This document shows positions 26,005 to 37,875 of a DNA stretch of 64,000 nt, one piece after another. The notes under the pieces were generated by a model that searched no databases, was not told the origin of the DNA, and saw only the letters and a list, made by a program, of their open reading frames with translations. Where the stretch lies: NCBI GenBank assembly GCA_024220505.1, contig JAKZZE010000013.1, positions 186,001-250,000 of the forward strand, written 5' to 3'. This stretch comes from Rhizopus arrhizus. Lineage: Eukaryota > Mucoromycota > Mucoromycetes > Mucorales > Rhizopodaceae. A program made the translations under genes and the position numbers. Position 1 is the stretch's first letter; each line of letters begins with the position of its first letter.

Positions 26005-28024
26005 AAAGCCAATGAAGGATTATGATTAATGAACTAGGACAAATGTTTATACACAATCGTCAGTAAGCATGATTTATTTTCTTTATAAATAGCACTAAAA
26101 TTACATATTCAACGACTATCGCAAACATCTAAAGTAAAGCATGGTGGATGTTTATAGAGATGAGTTTTATTGGAGTTAAATAAAAACTTTGCATTTCTAA
26201 TTTTTATTTATTTGTTCTATCTTAATCTAACCAAAATCCTACAAAAAGCAGGATATTAAAGATATATTCTTCCGTTTTGATATATACGAATGAGGTCAAC
26301 CACTTACTGTCAATGCATCTGATATACTGTACTCTTAGATACATGCAACCAATATATTTCACCTTCCTCTTGCTCTAGAGTAAGAAAGTCTTGGTACGAC
26401 AGTACCTTTTATGGGACATTGGGCTGTAAGTTGTTTGGATAGCTTGATACCATGAGAAGAAAATAATATAAAAATATGTACAGTTTCTGCAATTATATTG
26501 GCCATGTACTGGCTTGTCCTAATATAGAAATAGCAATAGGCATATGAAGGAGACGAAGGATACCTGCTCCAATGGGATCAATTGATCGATACAGAATGAG
26601 ATCTAGATCTAGCATGATTACTAAATTAGCGGAGAAAAGAAGTGTTGAGTTGGAGTATAAAGCTAATGAATCATCTTGTTATTATGATGAAAACATTCCC
26701 ACGAACAAAGTTCAAGTTGCCAAAAATTTGGTAAAATGTGCTTTGTGTACCTTTTAAAACAGGTTAGATAGAGTAATAACATAAGAAATGAAATATAAAT
26801 CATCTATAAGGAAACTTTCCAAAGAACATATTAACGGATTGTGATGCTCAGGTATGTTAAGAGTAGCTAGCAATGTTGCAGGGGTAAGAAATTTGCTGTA
26901 GATATTGACAGTTTCCTACAAGATAGAAGCTGAGCGTTAAAGTAAGTAGACATTTTTTAAGTATGTTCTACTGAATTGCTCCATATCAACTTTACGTGGC
27001 TCATATGGTAGTCAATACGAAGAAAAAGGGTGAATTTTGTGGTCCTCTTCGATCTGATGAATCAGATGGCTGCGGTGAAACACAAGTATCAGATTCAGCA
27101 GATGTAGAAAAAAGTAATAAAGGAAAAAAAATTGGTAGATAAATTATGTATCCTTTTCTTGTTTTGCTAAAGTGCATTTCAGTGAAATTAATTTTATGCC
27201 TGCATTACTACAGATATCATGCAGTATCTAAAAAACTTTCGGATATTCCAGGGATTTCTCTGAGTTGAACTGCTGTGTGTTTAGCTCCTCACTATTAAAA
27301 CAAGTAGTGGCATTCCCAAAATGAAAATAAAAGACATGTTTATCATTAAATTCTAGTAAATATAATGATCATGGCCTTTTCTTTAATTGATAGTCTATAT
27401 GATATACATATAAAAACCAAATAAATAAAAAACACGTCATATAATTTTATTGAATGTATTTTTGCTGACTTTAGATTTACTTGAACAAAGATAGGATAAT
27501 TTTCTCCGTAATTTTTGAATATATGCTCGAACTGAAGAGAGGATGTTGCATATTCATGTCAAAGATTTTTTAATAAAAAGCTTACATCTTTTTTTGGTTG
27601 AAATAGTTTATAATAATATCGTCAACTTGTGTATATCAATTGTCCAGTTCTTGCAAAACAAATAATGTATGGGTTATTGTATTTAAATGCAACTCTAAAC
27701 TTAAGCTCTCTAAAGATGTTATTAACTGTACATTATATTTATCTGCTCCAGCTCCAGTGCAGCAAACGTTCTTCCTGCGAATTCCTTATAACATATACTA
27801 TAACACCTCAGTGGCATTCTAAGCAATATCGTTCGATAGTGGCTAAATTATAATAGTTCAAAAGCATCTCGAATGACATTGTTAAGGTGCCTTTTCTCAA
27901 AAAAAATCCTTGCAGAATTTAAATCGACTCAGCAGTAAACTCCGTCAGTGTAACATAACCTATTTCATCTCTTACTTGGACCTTCATTTTTCTTTTAGAT
28001 TTTGATTATCATTAAAAAAAGATT
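25277..28024. other. Gene-poor region with possible decayed coding remnants
   Basis: 2.7 kb, mostly AT-rich. A poly-A run lies at 25975-26002. A 60-codon open frame at 26572-26757 and nearby patches (26990-27115) have somewhat more balanced composition and may be remains of a transposon or gene. I see no motif that identifies them. Nothing else was supported. Confidence 0.4.
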
Positions 28025-29119
28025 ATGGCTCTCCCTGTTTCAGCTCCGTTACAAGACCGTATCTTAGCGCTTGTTAAGGTTAGTGGAGTGTAGTTCTTCT
28101 ATTAGGATAACAAGCTAAGAATACTTTTACTTGACATGTAGTCACTTCAATTTGCATGGTTCTTTGGTCATGTATCAACCATTTTCGGTACTTTGTTATA
28201 CGCCTTCTCAGTTCTCACCTTCAATTCTAACAATACTGCTTATAAATACGCTTATTTTGGGGCAATATTATCTTACGGTGTTGTCCTCTATAAATCACAT
28301 GGAGTAAGTAGCTAGAAAGGAATGCAAGATGAAGTCATCTCAGACGAGGCATTCTCTATTTAACAAATCATTGAAAACTAAAAAAATTGTGTGATATAAT
28401 AGGTACCTCAACCTAGCAGTGATTATATGCGAAAGCTAGTTATGGATGAGAATGCACAATACTTCATTCTTGCACTGTATTGGTTTGTTAGTAGTCCTAT
28501 TACTGGTAAGTTTGTTCACTGGAGTTACCAAGAACTACATATACTCATTGTATGTATATCCCAGTTACTTTAATTCCTTTTTCCACTTTTTCCACATTTC
28601 ATGCGCTTGGCTATGTTCGTACCAATGTGATTCCAAACATTTTTCCTACCTCTGCAGCAAGTAACAATGGCAATGCTACACCAACCTGGCAAGCTAAAAC
28701 TCAACAAACAATCAAGTCATGGACAGATAAATATTATAGTGTTGCTATGCGATTTGTGGCCCATTCTGAAGTTACAATAATTGCTGTTCGTTTGTTTTTA
28801 GGAATATTTCGGTACTTATGCGTAAACTAAAGGAAATAATAGAGAATTACTAATTAGGTATTTGCTTTTGCTTATTGTTAGCTTGAAGTTAGTCCCCATA
28901 TTTTTGTTTGCTCAATTTCTCCGCTTCCGTTACCATCTATCTTCTTATACTCGTCAAACTTTTAAGGATCTTCGTATTAAATTTGATACCTTACTACTTC
29001 CTCCTTCAGCAGATCCTCGCATCCCTCCAATTTTAAGCAACGTATACAATGTAGCAAAGCTTTGGATTTCAAAATTTGGCGAGGCTGGTGTTCAACGTCA
29101 GCCTGCTGCGGCTCAATAA
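28025..29119 (+). CDS. TMEM33/POM33/TTS1 family membrane protein
   Basis: This family (yeast POM33, fission yeast Tts1, animal TMEM33) is in the ER and nuclear envelope and helps nuclear-pore distribution and ER-tubule shape. Five exons: 28025-28078, 28142-28303, 28403-28505, 28565-28811 and 28858-29119; 828 nt, 275 aa. Family hallmarks are SLQFAWFFGHVSTIFGTLLY, NAQYFILALYWFVSSPI, TFHALGYVRTNVIP and LVPIFLFAQFLRFRYHLSSY followed by TR. Several hydrophobic segments in the first two thirds precede an amphipathic, basic C-terminal region (about residues 205-265). The exon 4/5 junction was chosen because it gives the uninterrupted IFRYLLLLIVSLKLVP segment. Confidence 0.88.
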
Positions 29120-29161
29120 AATTGGAAATTAATAAATACGGGTCTTCCTGAATCCAATGAT

Positions 29162-29644
29162 GATTTTGTTGAAAACCTAACAAAAATAATTTGACTTCAT
29201 CAACCAATTAAATTGGTGCAAATAAAAATAATATGATGCTGTATTTAATTTAGGTTATCGCAAAACTGATTAGGAACAAAAATGTTGTAGTAGTACTTGT
29301 GACAACCTTGAATGATATTGACGGCTTTTTTAACCCACTTCAAAGCCTATGAAACAAGTGTATGCGTTTTTATTTTTATTTTTTATTCGCGTCTTTATCT
29401 TCTTAATACAATTCATTCTACTGATTAACACTTACAAACACATTCTTATATTGATTTATAACAGTGAATTTGAAATAGTTGCTTTATAATCTTTTTCAAT
29501 TTTGAGGCGTTGGCTGGCTTTTGTTTATTGAAGTTAGAGAAAAGTTAATGTAAAAGCTTTGCAGAGAAAGAACCTAATTTATATTTCCATCAATTTAATT
29601 GATTGATGAAGTCAAATTATTTTTATTGGATTCTCAACAAAATC
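29162..29644. repeat. Pair of 54-bp inverted repeats, arms 29162-29215 and 29591-29644
   Basis: The arms match at 49 of 54 positions without gaps when one is reverse-complemented. All five differences are transitions. The outer end reads GATTTTGTTGA in both. The arms enclose about 375 bp and sit between the 3' ends of the POM33-like gene and the aminopeptidase gene. I see no clear target-site duplication. This could be a small non-autonomous DNA element, or a hairpin made by convergent 3' ends. Confidence 0.7.
29245..29482 (-). CDS. Possible small spliced gene between the inverted repeats
   Basis: On the minus strand, an open block ending at TAA 29245 starts at an acceptor (TTTCATAG) at 29347. 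A GTAAGT donor at 29435 joins it in frame to an upstream block reading NYFKFTVINQYKNVF. The joined 3' part (ALKWVKKAVNIIQGCHKYYY and on) has protein-like composition with aromatic and basic residues. I found no start codon and recognise no family, and the intron lacks an obvious branch site. It may be the end of a small gene, a decayed element gene, or chance. Confidence 0.25.
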
Positions 29645-29809
29645 GCCTATGAAGCCTATTGACAAAAAACCAAGATGGAATAAGGGACAATTGGAATTTC
29701 TTGTGTTTTCATACTAAATTTTTGTCTTTTTTATTATTATCATGAATGATTACTATATTTACAAAGTAACATACATAATTTATAGTTAAAGAAAATAAGA
29801 GCAGATACT

Positions 29810-32800
29810 TTATGCAAAATTATTTGCATTTGTATGAACCCAGTCAGCAACAACATGCTCGTCTCTTTCAATCCATTTGGCATTGACACGAGCACTTTCC
29901 AAAGCTTGCTGTAAAGGACGAGCATATTCCTTAGTATCTTTAGTGTTAAAGAAAGCTTCAACTTCAGCAATTTTGTCAAAGGAAACAAAACTGCCAACTG
30001 CAGAGCGGACAGCAGAACCAAACAAACTTAATGACTTGGAGAATTTGGCAAAAAGAACATCATAATTATCTGTAAAAAACTTCCAGAGAATGTCGCGAGC
30101 ATGAGGGTTGGAAGCAAGAGAACGGAAGACGTAAATTGAATCTTGACCTCTGACTAACTTTTCATCCAAACACATATCAAGATATTTTTGAATTAAGTTT
30201 GCGTGGCTTGCACCACCCAAAGAGCTAAGAGCAGTTAAACGTTGATCACTAGGTAAAGCTTCATCACGATAAATCTTGAAAATCTCTGACCATACTTTTT
30301 CCTCTTCTTCTTCGCTTTCAGCAGCCTTAAGCACAATGCTATATACAGGACCACGAAGATTGGGGTGAAGAACATTTGTATTTCCTTCAACAAATTGCCA
30401 GAAGCGTTTCTTGGCCTCTTGTATCGTTTCTGTATGGTTGGAGCGACCGGCATTAGAGATAGCAAGGACACGTAAAATGTTTGTAAGATAATCATCTGTT
30501 TCAGCGAATTCCCATCCGAGCTTATGGGCAACGGGAGCAAACAAACTGCGACGAAGAGCTTTCAAGCCATTACGAATTTCTTCAGGTTGTTCACTCCAGA
30601 CACTAAGAATGTTACTAAGATGACTACTCAATTGTGACCATACGCTATGTGCAAAATTATAAATGTCAATAAGACCGTATACAGTTTAAGGTATCATATA
30701 ATATTTACAAGTAGTTATCTTCGTTAACAAATGCTTGAGCAAGTTCCAAAAAGGCAGCTGTGTTTTGCTCACCACTGACACATAAATTACCAGCATCAGC
30801 AACTAAACCAACACGATCAGAGGTATTTGCCAAGAGGCCATTCTTGCCTTTCTTGATTTCTTCGCTCAATTTACGAATAGTCTCGATGGGGTAATTGACT
30901 CGATAAACGGATGTTTGACCCGCATTAAGTTTAAACAAACCATCGGAGGGGATGGTGAAATCTTGAGATTTATCGGTCAAAGTGTACGACTCAGTCTTTT
31001 CTGAAACTAGTACACCAAGTGGTACCCACCAGACGGTGGAATCCTCTTCTTTGGTCAAATCCCCAGTGGAAAGGTAGCGAGATTGAGTGACGTTTATGGT
31101 ATTATTGCCAGTTTTTTTGACAGTAAGGACAGGATAACCAACACGTCTGGTCCACAAGGTCATGAATTTCGAAACGTCCACCTTGGCTTCCTCGCTCAAA
31201 GCAATCCATAGATCATTAGTAGAAGCGTTACCCAACTTGTGACGACGAAGATAACGTCTTACACCAGCCAAGAAAGTGTCAACACCAAGCCAGGAGCTCA
31301 ACATACGAATTACACTAGCACCTTTGTAATAAGAAATAGCATCAAAAATTTGGTGAATCTCAGCAGGATCATTGACAGTAACTTCAATGGGGTGAGAAGA
31401 GCGAAGTGCATCCAGGTTCAGTGCTCTAGGCATGTCCTCATTCACAAAAGATGTCCAAACTTCCCAATCAGGAAATATTTGATCAACAGCTAACCAACCG
31501 ACCCAGGTTGCAAAACCCTCATTTAACCATAAATGGTCCCACCATTCCATAGTAACCAGATTACCAAACCACTGGTGAGCCAACTCATGACATACTGTAT
31601 AAGCTGTGCTCTTTTTAAATGCAATGGATGAAGATTTTTCATCAAATAACAATGCGACAGTTCTGTAAGTAATCAAACCCCAATTCTCCATAGCACCTAC
31701 AATTTTAAAGATGAGTTTTTCAAAGAATTCGTGTGAAGTAGAATTTCACTTTACCCGCTTCAAAATCTGGGATAGCAATCATGTCTACCTTGGGTAATGG
31801 ATAAGGTTCACCGAAAACCTTGGCAAAGTACTCAAGAGCAAGAGTACAAACATTCAATGCATGACGTCCTTGTTCAACAGATCCAGGTAAAGTATAAACA
31901 CGGGAGCGAATGGGTTTGCCATTATACTCTCCACTAGTAAATGCTTCAATATACTCGAATGGGCCAACACAGAAAGCTAAAAGATAAGTACTCATCAAAG
32001 GGGTAGTAGAGTATTTGACTTGTTTTAACGAGGTGCTTTTTGTTTCAGTCTTTCCCTCGACTTTGCCAATCTCAGTCTTTCCTTCAACTTTGCCAGCTTC
32101 TGTCTTTCCTTCAAATTTGCCTGTTTCAGTCTTACCATGAAGGCTATACTTTTCATTAAAAGGTTCTTCAGAAATTACATCCATATTAGATAATGCAACA
32201 AGATGAGCTGGAACGATCAAGGTAACATCAAAAGTGGCTTTAAGATTGGGCTCATCCCAACAAGGGAAAGCTCTTCGGGCATCAGTAGACTCAAATTGAG
32301 TAGTAGCCAAGTATTGAGTGTTTCCATCAACGTCCTTGTAAGAAGACCTGTAGAAACCGGCCATTTGATCGTTCAATTCCCCTTCAAAATAAATTTCCAA
32401 AACAGCTTTTGTATTAGCGACAACAACCTCTTTGAATCTCAAAGTAGCTAAATCCTTCTTTTCATCATATTTAATGTCAATAGCTGCCTGCCTGTAGATG
32501 TTTATGATTAGAAGTGTCCCTTTTTATTAAAGATACCTACTTTGAATCTGTTTTAAGGCCTTCAGAAGACAAGAAAGCATATTTGATTTTAATATCACGG
32601 GTATTAAGAACAATGGTTGTAGTATCCTCATTAACATTTAAGCTAAAATAATAGAAAAGGAGTTTATATAAAAACGCGTATAAAATTGAACTTATATCTT
32701 ACTTCACTTTAACTTGGCCATCAAATTTAAAAGTTTTCAAATTAGGTTCAAGAGTAAGGTCATAGTGAGTTGGCTTTACGTTAGTAGGAAGAACTTGTCT

Positions 32801-32881
32801 ATCAGGGTTATCAACAGAAGAAGTGCACATTATAGAGAGAAAAATAAAAATGTGAAGAAGAAAGCGTGGAAAAAAAACCAT
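29810..32881 (-). CDS. APE2: M1 zinc aminopeptidase (APE2/AAP1 type)
   Basis: Removes N-terminal residues from peptides. Five exons: 32881-32703, 32642-32541, 32491-31755, 31696-30709 and 30644-29810; 2841 nt, 946 aa. The substrate-binding GAMEN motif spans the exon 3/4 junction; the zinc site is HELAHQWFGNLVT with the third ligand in WLNEGFATW. The C-terminal ERAP1-like helical domain is complete. The first ATG (32881) gives a hydrophobic N-terminus (MVFFPRFLLHIFIFLSI), like a signal peptide. A second in-frame ATG at 32830 begins MCTSSVDNPDRQVLPTNV, the usual cytosolic start, so two forms are possible. The N-terminal beta domain carries an unusual GKTE-xGKxE repeat insertion (about 32040-32145). 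Nearest upstream gene, 222 bp away on the same strand, is NUO51. Confidence 0.92.
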
Positions 32882-33103
32882 GCTTGAAACAAAAGTATTT
32901 CAAAGACAGCAGCTAGTAAATGCCCTTTGCGCATTTGTTTTTCTAATTTTCGTAATCAATCATGTACAACACTTTATCAAGAATATTGTTGTGCGTTACA
33001 AAAATATAAAAAAAAAGTATCAATTTTTCATCGTGGATTAGTTACAGAAACTATTTAAATATATTTTTATTGAAAATTACAATAAGAGAAAGATGAAGTT
33101 TTT

Positions 33104-34966
33104 TTAAGATCTATTTGCAAGGTCAAATTTGGCCATACGTTCTTCAAGTTCGGGACGGAAGTGACGAATTAAACCTTGTACAGGCCATGCAGCAGCGTCA
33201 CCAAGAGCACAAATTGTGTGTCCTTCGATTTGTTTGGTTAATTCCCAAATTTGGTCAATTTCTTCTTTATGACCACGTCCATCTTCAAATCGGTCCATCA
33301 TAGATTCGAGCCACTTCGTACCCTCACGACAAGGTGTACATTGACCGCAAGATTCATGCCTATAAAACTTGGCAAATCTAGAAATAGCTCTGACAATATC
33401 AGTGGATTTGTCCATAACAATAACAGCTAAATAAAATATTAGAAAGGGAGAAGATCAATTAAAAAAAAAAAAAAACAAAAGAAACAAACTTACCGGCTAC
33501 GTTAAAGAAAATATGAAATGGCAAAAATGAAAAGAAAAAAAAAAAGAATTAAATAATATAGAGCATCTATACAAAATTCAATACTTACCAGTACCAAGAC
33601 CAGAATTTGCATCGCGAAGAGCATCAAAATCCATTCTATTAATTGCATGTTAGACTTGATTAATATACAAAATGGAAAATACCAACTTACAAAACATCAT
33701 CACAAATATTTTTGGGGAGGACAGGCACAGATGAACCACCAGGAACAATACCAAGTAAGTTATCCCATCCACCACGTACACCACCACAGTGCTTTTCAAT
33801 CAATTCCTTCAAAGGAATAGACATTTCTTCTTCAACAGTACAAGGGTTGTTGACGTGACCAGAAATACAGAAGAGCTTGGTGCCAGTGTTACGGGGACGA
33901 CCGAAGCCAGCAAACCAGGAGCCACCACTAATGTAAAAGGTTAGTCCATTGATTCACTTCAAGCTGCAAGTAATTTTACCGTCTAAGGATAGTAGGTGCA
34001 ACAGCAACTGTTTCAACATTGGTGACAGTAGTAGGACATCCAAAAAGACCAATATCAGCAGGGAATGGAGGCTTTAATCTTGGCTTACCCTGCTTGCCTT
34101 CAATGGATTCAATTAAACTGGTTTCTTCGCCACAGATATAGGCACCAGCACCACGGTGAATATACACGTCAAAGTCATATCCAGATCCACAGGCATTCTT
34201 ACCAATTAAGCCAGCCTCATAAGCTTCATTGATAGCTGTTTGCAGGTGAGCAGCTTCTTGATAAAATTCACCACGGATGTAGATATATGCTAAAAGTAAT
34301 ATCAGTGCTTGTTTTATAATGTAGAAAAAAAAAAATAATAATAATACCAGCATTGGCTTTCATAGCAGAACCAGCCAAAAGACAGCCTTCAATCAATTTA
34401 TGGGGGTCACCACGAAGAATTTCACGATCCTTACAAGTTCCTGGTTCACCTTCATCAGCATTAATGACAAGATAACGAGGACTATTCATAAAAATTAAAA
34501 TCCTATCTCTGTATCTTTTCTTCTTGTAACTACCGTCCATCCAAAGGCTTGTTCATAAAACTCCACTTTAAACCGGTAGGGAAACCGGCACCACCACGTC
34601 CACGAAGACCGGATTCCTTCATCTCGTTAATGATCCATTCAGGTCCTTTCAAAACTAATTCCTTAGTTTTGTACCAATCACCACGCTTTAAAGCACCCTT
34701 TAATCTATAATCATGTTTGGAATAAACGTTGGTAAAAATACGGTCCTCGTCTGAGAGGCCACCAAAAGAGGTTTTTCCAGTGATAGGGTTAGCATTGGGA
34801 TTGGGAGCAGCTTCGCTGGCGAATGTACGTGCAATGGAAACTGCACTAGGGATCATTTTAGCATGTCGAGTCAAGCTAATTGCTGCGAAAGATAACTCGG
34901 TTAATTGTCGATCGGCTCGTTTCAATCAATCCGTTTACCTCGTTTTGCGGTTATTGTTCTCAACAT
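33104..34966 (-). CDS. NUO51: NADH:ubiquinone oxidoreductase 51-kDa subunit (NDUFV1/NUO51)
   Basis: Complex I flavoprotein that oxidises NADH through FMN and the N3 iron-sulfur cluster at the matrix side of the inner membrane. Exons: 34966-34939, 34882-34534, 34481-34348, 34289-33980, 33927-33691, 33635-33589, 33496-33494 (3 nt) and 33426-33104; 1431 nt, 476 aa. The N-terminus is a presequence ([16 protein letters not shown]). NADH/FMN motifs are [37 protein letters not shown] and [19 protein letters not shown]; cluster ligands lie in [12 protein letters not shown] and HTICALGD. Exon 7 is a CCG micro-exon with perfect flanking signals. Including it gives GLGTAAVIVMD, the family length; skipping it deletes one residue. 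All catalytic features are intact. Confidence 0.95.
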
Positions 34967-36906
34967 GACCTGAAAGGGAAGGTTGCCAATTGAATGTAGG
35001 AAGAGTTGGGGGTTGAGCTGGAATAGAGTGTAAAAAATATCTTGTTATAGTCGAATTGTTGCTGGGCTCAAATTCACAAGGTGGGGGGTTTAGCTAGATT
35101 CATAGAAGCTCTCACTGAAAAGTTTGCAACTGATGACGCAAAATCTGAGTGTGTTTTTTAATTTAAATTGCTTTTACAACTTTTCATCAATCTGTTCCAA
35201 TATAATATAGTAAAGCAATATACTTTCTGCAGAAAAAAAAAAATTGCTTTTAAATAGCATTTCTTCTCTATTGATTCAATTTATCATTGTAATTTGTTCA
35301 TTATGAAAATCCTAAAAACCTAACCATTTAGAATATGGAAAGCACTATATTATCTGATAAATCAAAACCGCAGCCCCCTTATCCACGAGCAAAGCTTCTA
35401 CCAGAGCATACCACATTTATCATTAATTTTGTCGTTAATTATCCAATCTGTATAGTGGACGGCGACACTAAAATCCTTTGTGAGCCATTCTCTGGTTTTG
35501 TCAATATCTTCTTCGGCCGTGAACAAGCACATGAAACTCCACTGTGCCCTGTCACTTAGGCGTATCCAGCCGACTATACCTTCTTATATCAGCTGAGCTA
35601 GGATAGGAACATGATCTATGGCAAGGCAATATCCTTTCATTTCTGAGTGCATATCCCTTTCACCAAGAGCAACCTTTTAAAAAGCTCAAATGATGTCCTG
35701 TTCCTGCATTATAAGTATCAGTCTCATGATGAAGCTTTCTCTTTTTCATGCACTTTGAAACTCTCAGAGTAACATTAATTAAGGGCAAAGTACCTTAGCA
35801 AAGTGGTCAAGTTCTTTCTGCTGGATTGGTCTCTTATCTGCCAGCACTAGTTCCAATCTCCATGGTCGTTTTCTGTTTGTTTGTTCGTAGGTTTAAGCCC
35901 TTTTATTAAAAATATTTCTTATGATGACCAGCTAAAAATGCGGCATTCAAATAAAATTCTCATATACAGAAAAAAAGTAATATTGATTAAGCTAATACCA
36001 GATATTACGCCTAATATCGATGTTATGCTAGCTTTAGTTGTAGGCACTGTAACTATTGCAAGAGTTCCTTTTTTTGATCAAGTCATATTTTATTTCAAAT
36101 TAGTATGAAAGGTCAATTTATCAAGAAAAACGCAAGTCATAGTAAAGTTCAACTCGGTTTGCTGCTACTTTTGGACCCAATTAAACCTTTACCGAATCCT
36201 TTCCTCGCTATTTATTTTCACAGAGTGGAGTCGCTCTTGTTTAGTGGATAGATAACATTTTGCTGTTACGAAGTTATAAACAATACTACGAGAAACACTG
36301 ATGTCTACAAATCTTTGCATTAAAATTTCCACTGCAGTTGTAACAACAAAATGATTCTTATTAATATAATTTGAAAGGAAATGCTAATGCTCTGCCCCAA
36401 GAATATAATGCCGTTCTGTTTTTTCTTTTTCTTGAAAATACTTTCAGGGTCTTCCTCGCAGTAGAAGAAGTATTTGAGCTTCTACTAAAAAAAGTTGAAA
36501 AATCTAGTTTTTTCATCATCAGAATAAGATATATAGTGTTATTTATTGCATAACGCCATATCAGCATCTTCACTATTCGTTTCATCTGTAGTTGGATGCA
36601 TTACAGGATTAGAAGACCTTTCTGGGAGTTTATTCTTTAGGAACCGAGTGCAAGAACTTGCTGTTTTGATAACGAATAATTCATAGTCAACAACATGTCG
36701 TTATCCATCTTCGTGAAAAATTATATTCATTTCGAATGTCTGTAAAGTAACTATAAACAGAAAAAAGAAGAGAAACAAGGGACTATCACTTCATTTATAT
36801 AAAATAAATGCCAAAAATTCTATAAGATGGTTACTAAGCGATATATAATAAACAATATTAATAAAATATGAAAACGTCTTCATTTTGGTTTAAACATAGC
36901 TTTTAT
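34967..36906. other. Gene-poor region with weak transposase-like traces
   Basis: About 1.9 kb upstream of NUO51. Short open frames occur at 35335-35559 and 35881-36108 (+). On the minus strand around 35590-35760 a broken frame reads MHSEMKGYCLAIDHVPI, reminiscent of the second catalytic-Asp region of DDE transposases common in Mucorales, but too short to be sure. No intact gene. Confidence 0.35.
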
Positions 36907-37830
36907 CTATTAAAATCCAAATGAGCACATGGCAAATAGATTTTCTGCCCGAACTAGATCAACCTATCAGGTGGAAAAGCATAGAAAAAAACTTACGAGA
37001 ACAAGAGTAAAAAAGGCAAAAGGAATATAACGGGCTAAACAGCCACCTAATATCAGAGGAATCATGAATTGACGTAGAGGCACAGTGATGTAGTTGATCT
37101 GGTTCATGTAACATAAAACAAATGATCAGTCATCGATATATCTAGGAGATTGCTATATTCGAGGAGACAAAAGAGAGTGTTGGGAGCATGTTTAAAAGAA
37201 ACGATCAAGAGTTCAAGATTGCTTCTGGTATGCAGAGACGTCGATGTATATCCAGACAGTGAATAGCATGTCGTTTGAAAAGGGCATGGATAGAATGTCA
37301 AGGACTTCATTTTTGAACAGAAGTATTTTTGAAAGATCTCAAAATTTAAACCTGCGCCTTTACTGTTTGAAATGATTATTTAAGTTAAATAGATCTCTTT
37401 TTTTATTTAAATAATTAAGTAGGGTTGAGTTGCAAGCCTCATCTTCAAAAAAAAGTTGATCTTTATACAGTTTTTTTAAAAATCTTGACAAATATATGCA
37501 TTTATAGGACATTTTTAATCTTTAATCTTACTGTATTCTTTAACTGTATAATATGATTAGCGATCCAAATGCGCTGCTGCAAACTATGTACATTGAGATG
37601 TGTTAAATCAGTACTGGTAAATCTATGGCACTTTTTTTCAGCATTTTCACTGTCAAAACCATATGATGTGGGTTTCTTACAGTCCATGTAATTAGTACAT
37701 TTTTAGGAATCAAATTTAATATAACAATCAGGGTAATATTAGCTAAAAACGTAAATATAGTAAATAAGGGGTACATCAGTTCGATGACGATTGTATCGTG
37801 ATTCAAGAAAAGATTTATTAATCCCCTCAT
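36907..37830 (-). pseudogene. Doubtful multi-exon membrane-protein gene or relic
   Basis: Several blocks on the minus strand look coding. One opens at ATG 37830 with MRGLINLFLNHDTIVIELMY and a hydrophobic stretch. A GTAAGA donor leads to a block starting FTSTDLTHLNVHSLQQRIW. Near 37330-37260 comes NEVLDILSMPFSNDMLFTVW, and at about 37104-37007 a very hydrophobic block (INYITVPLRQFMIPLILGG and on) follows an acceptor and ends near a GTAAGT. The blocks do not join into one convincing frame, and stop codons fall between them. It is probably a decayed or mis-modelled membrane protein. I do not recognise the family. Confidence 0.3.
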
Positions 37831-37875
37831 AGCTCATCAAATAATGCAGCTTCCTTCTTCCTTGTTCTTTCTAAT

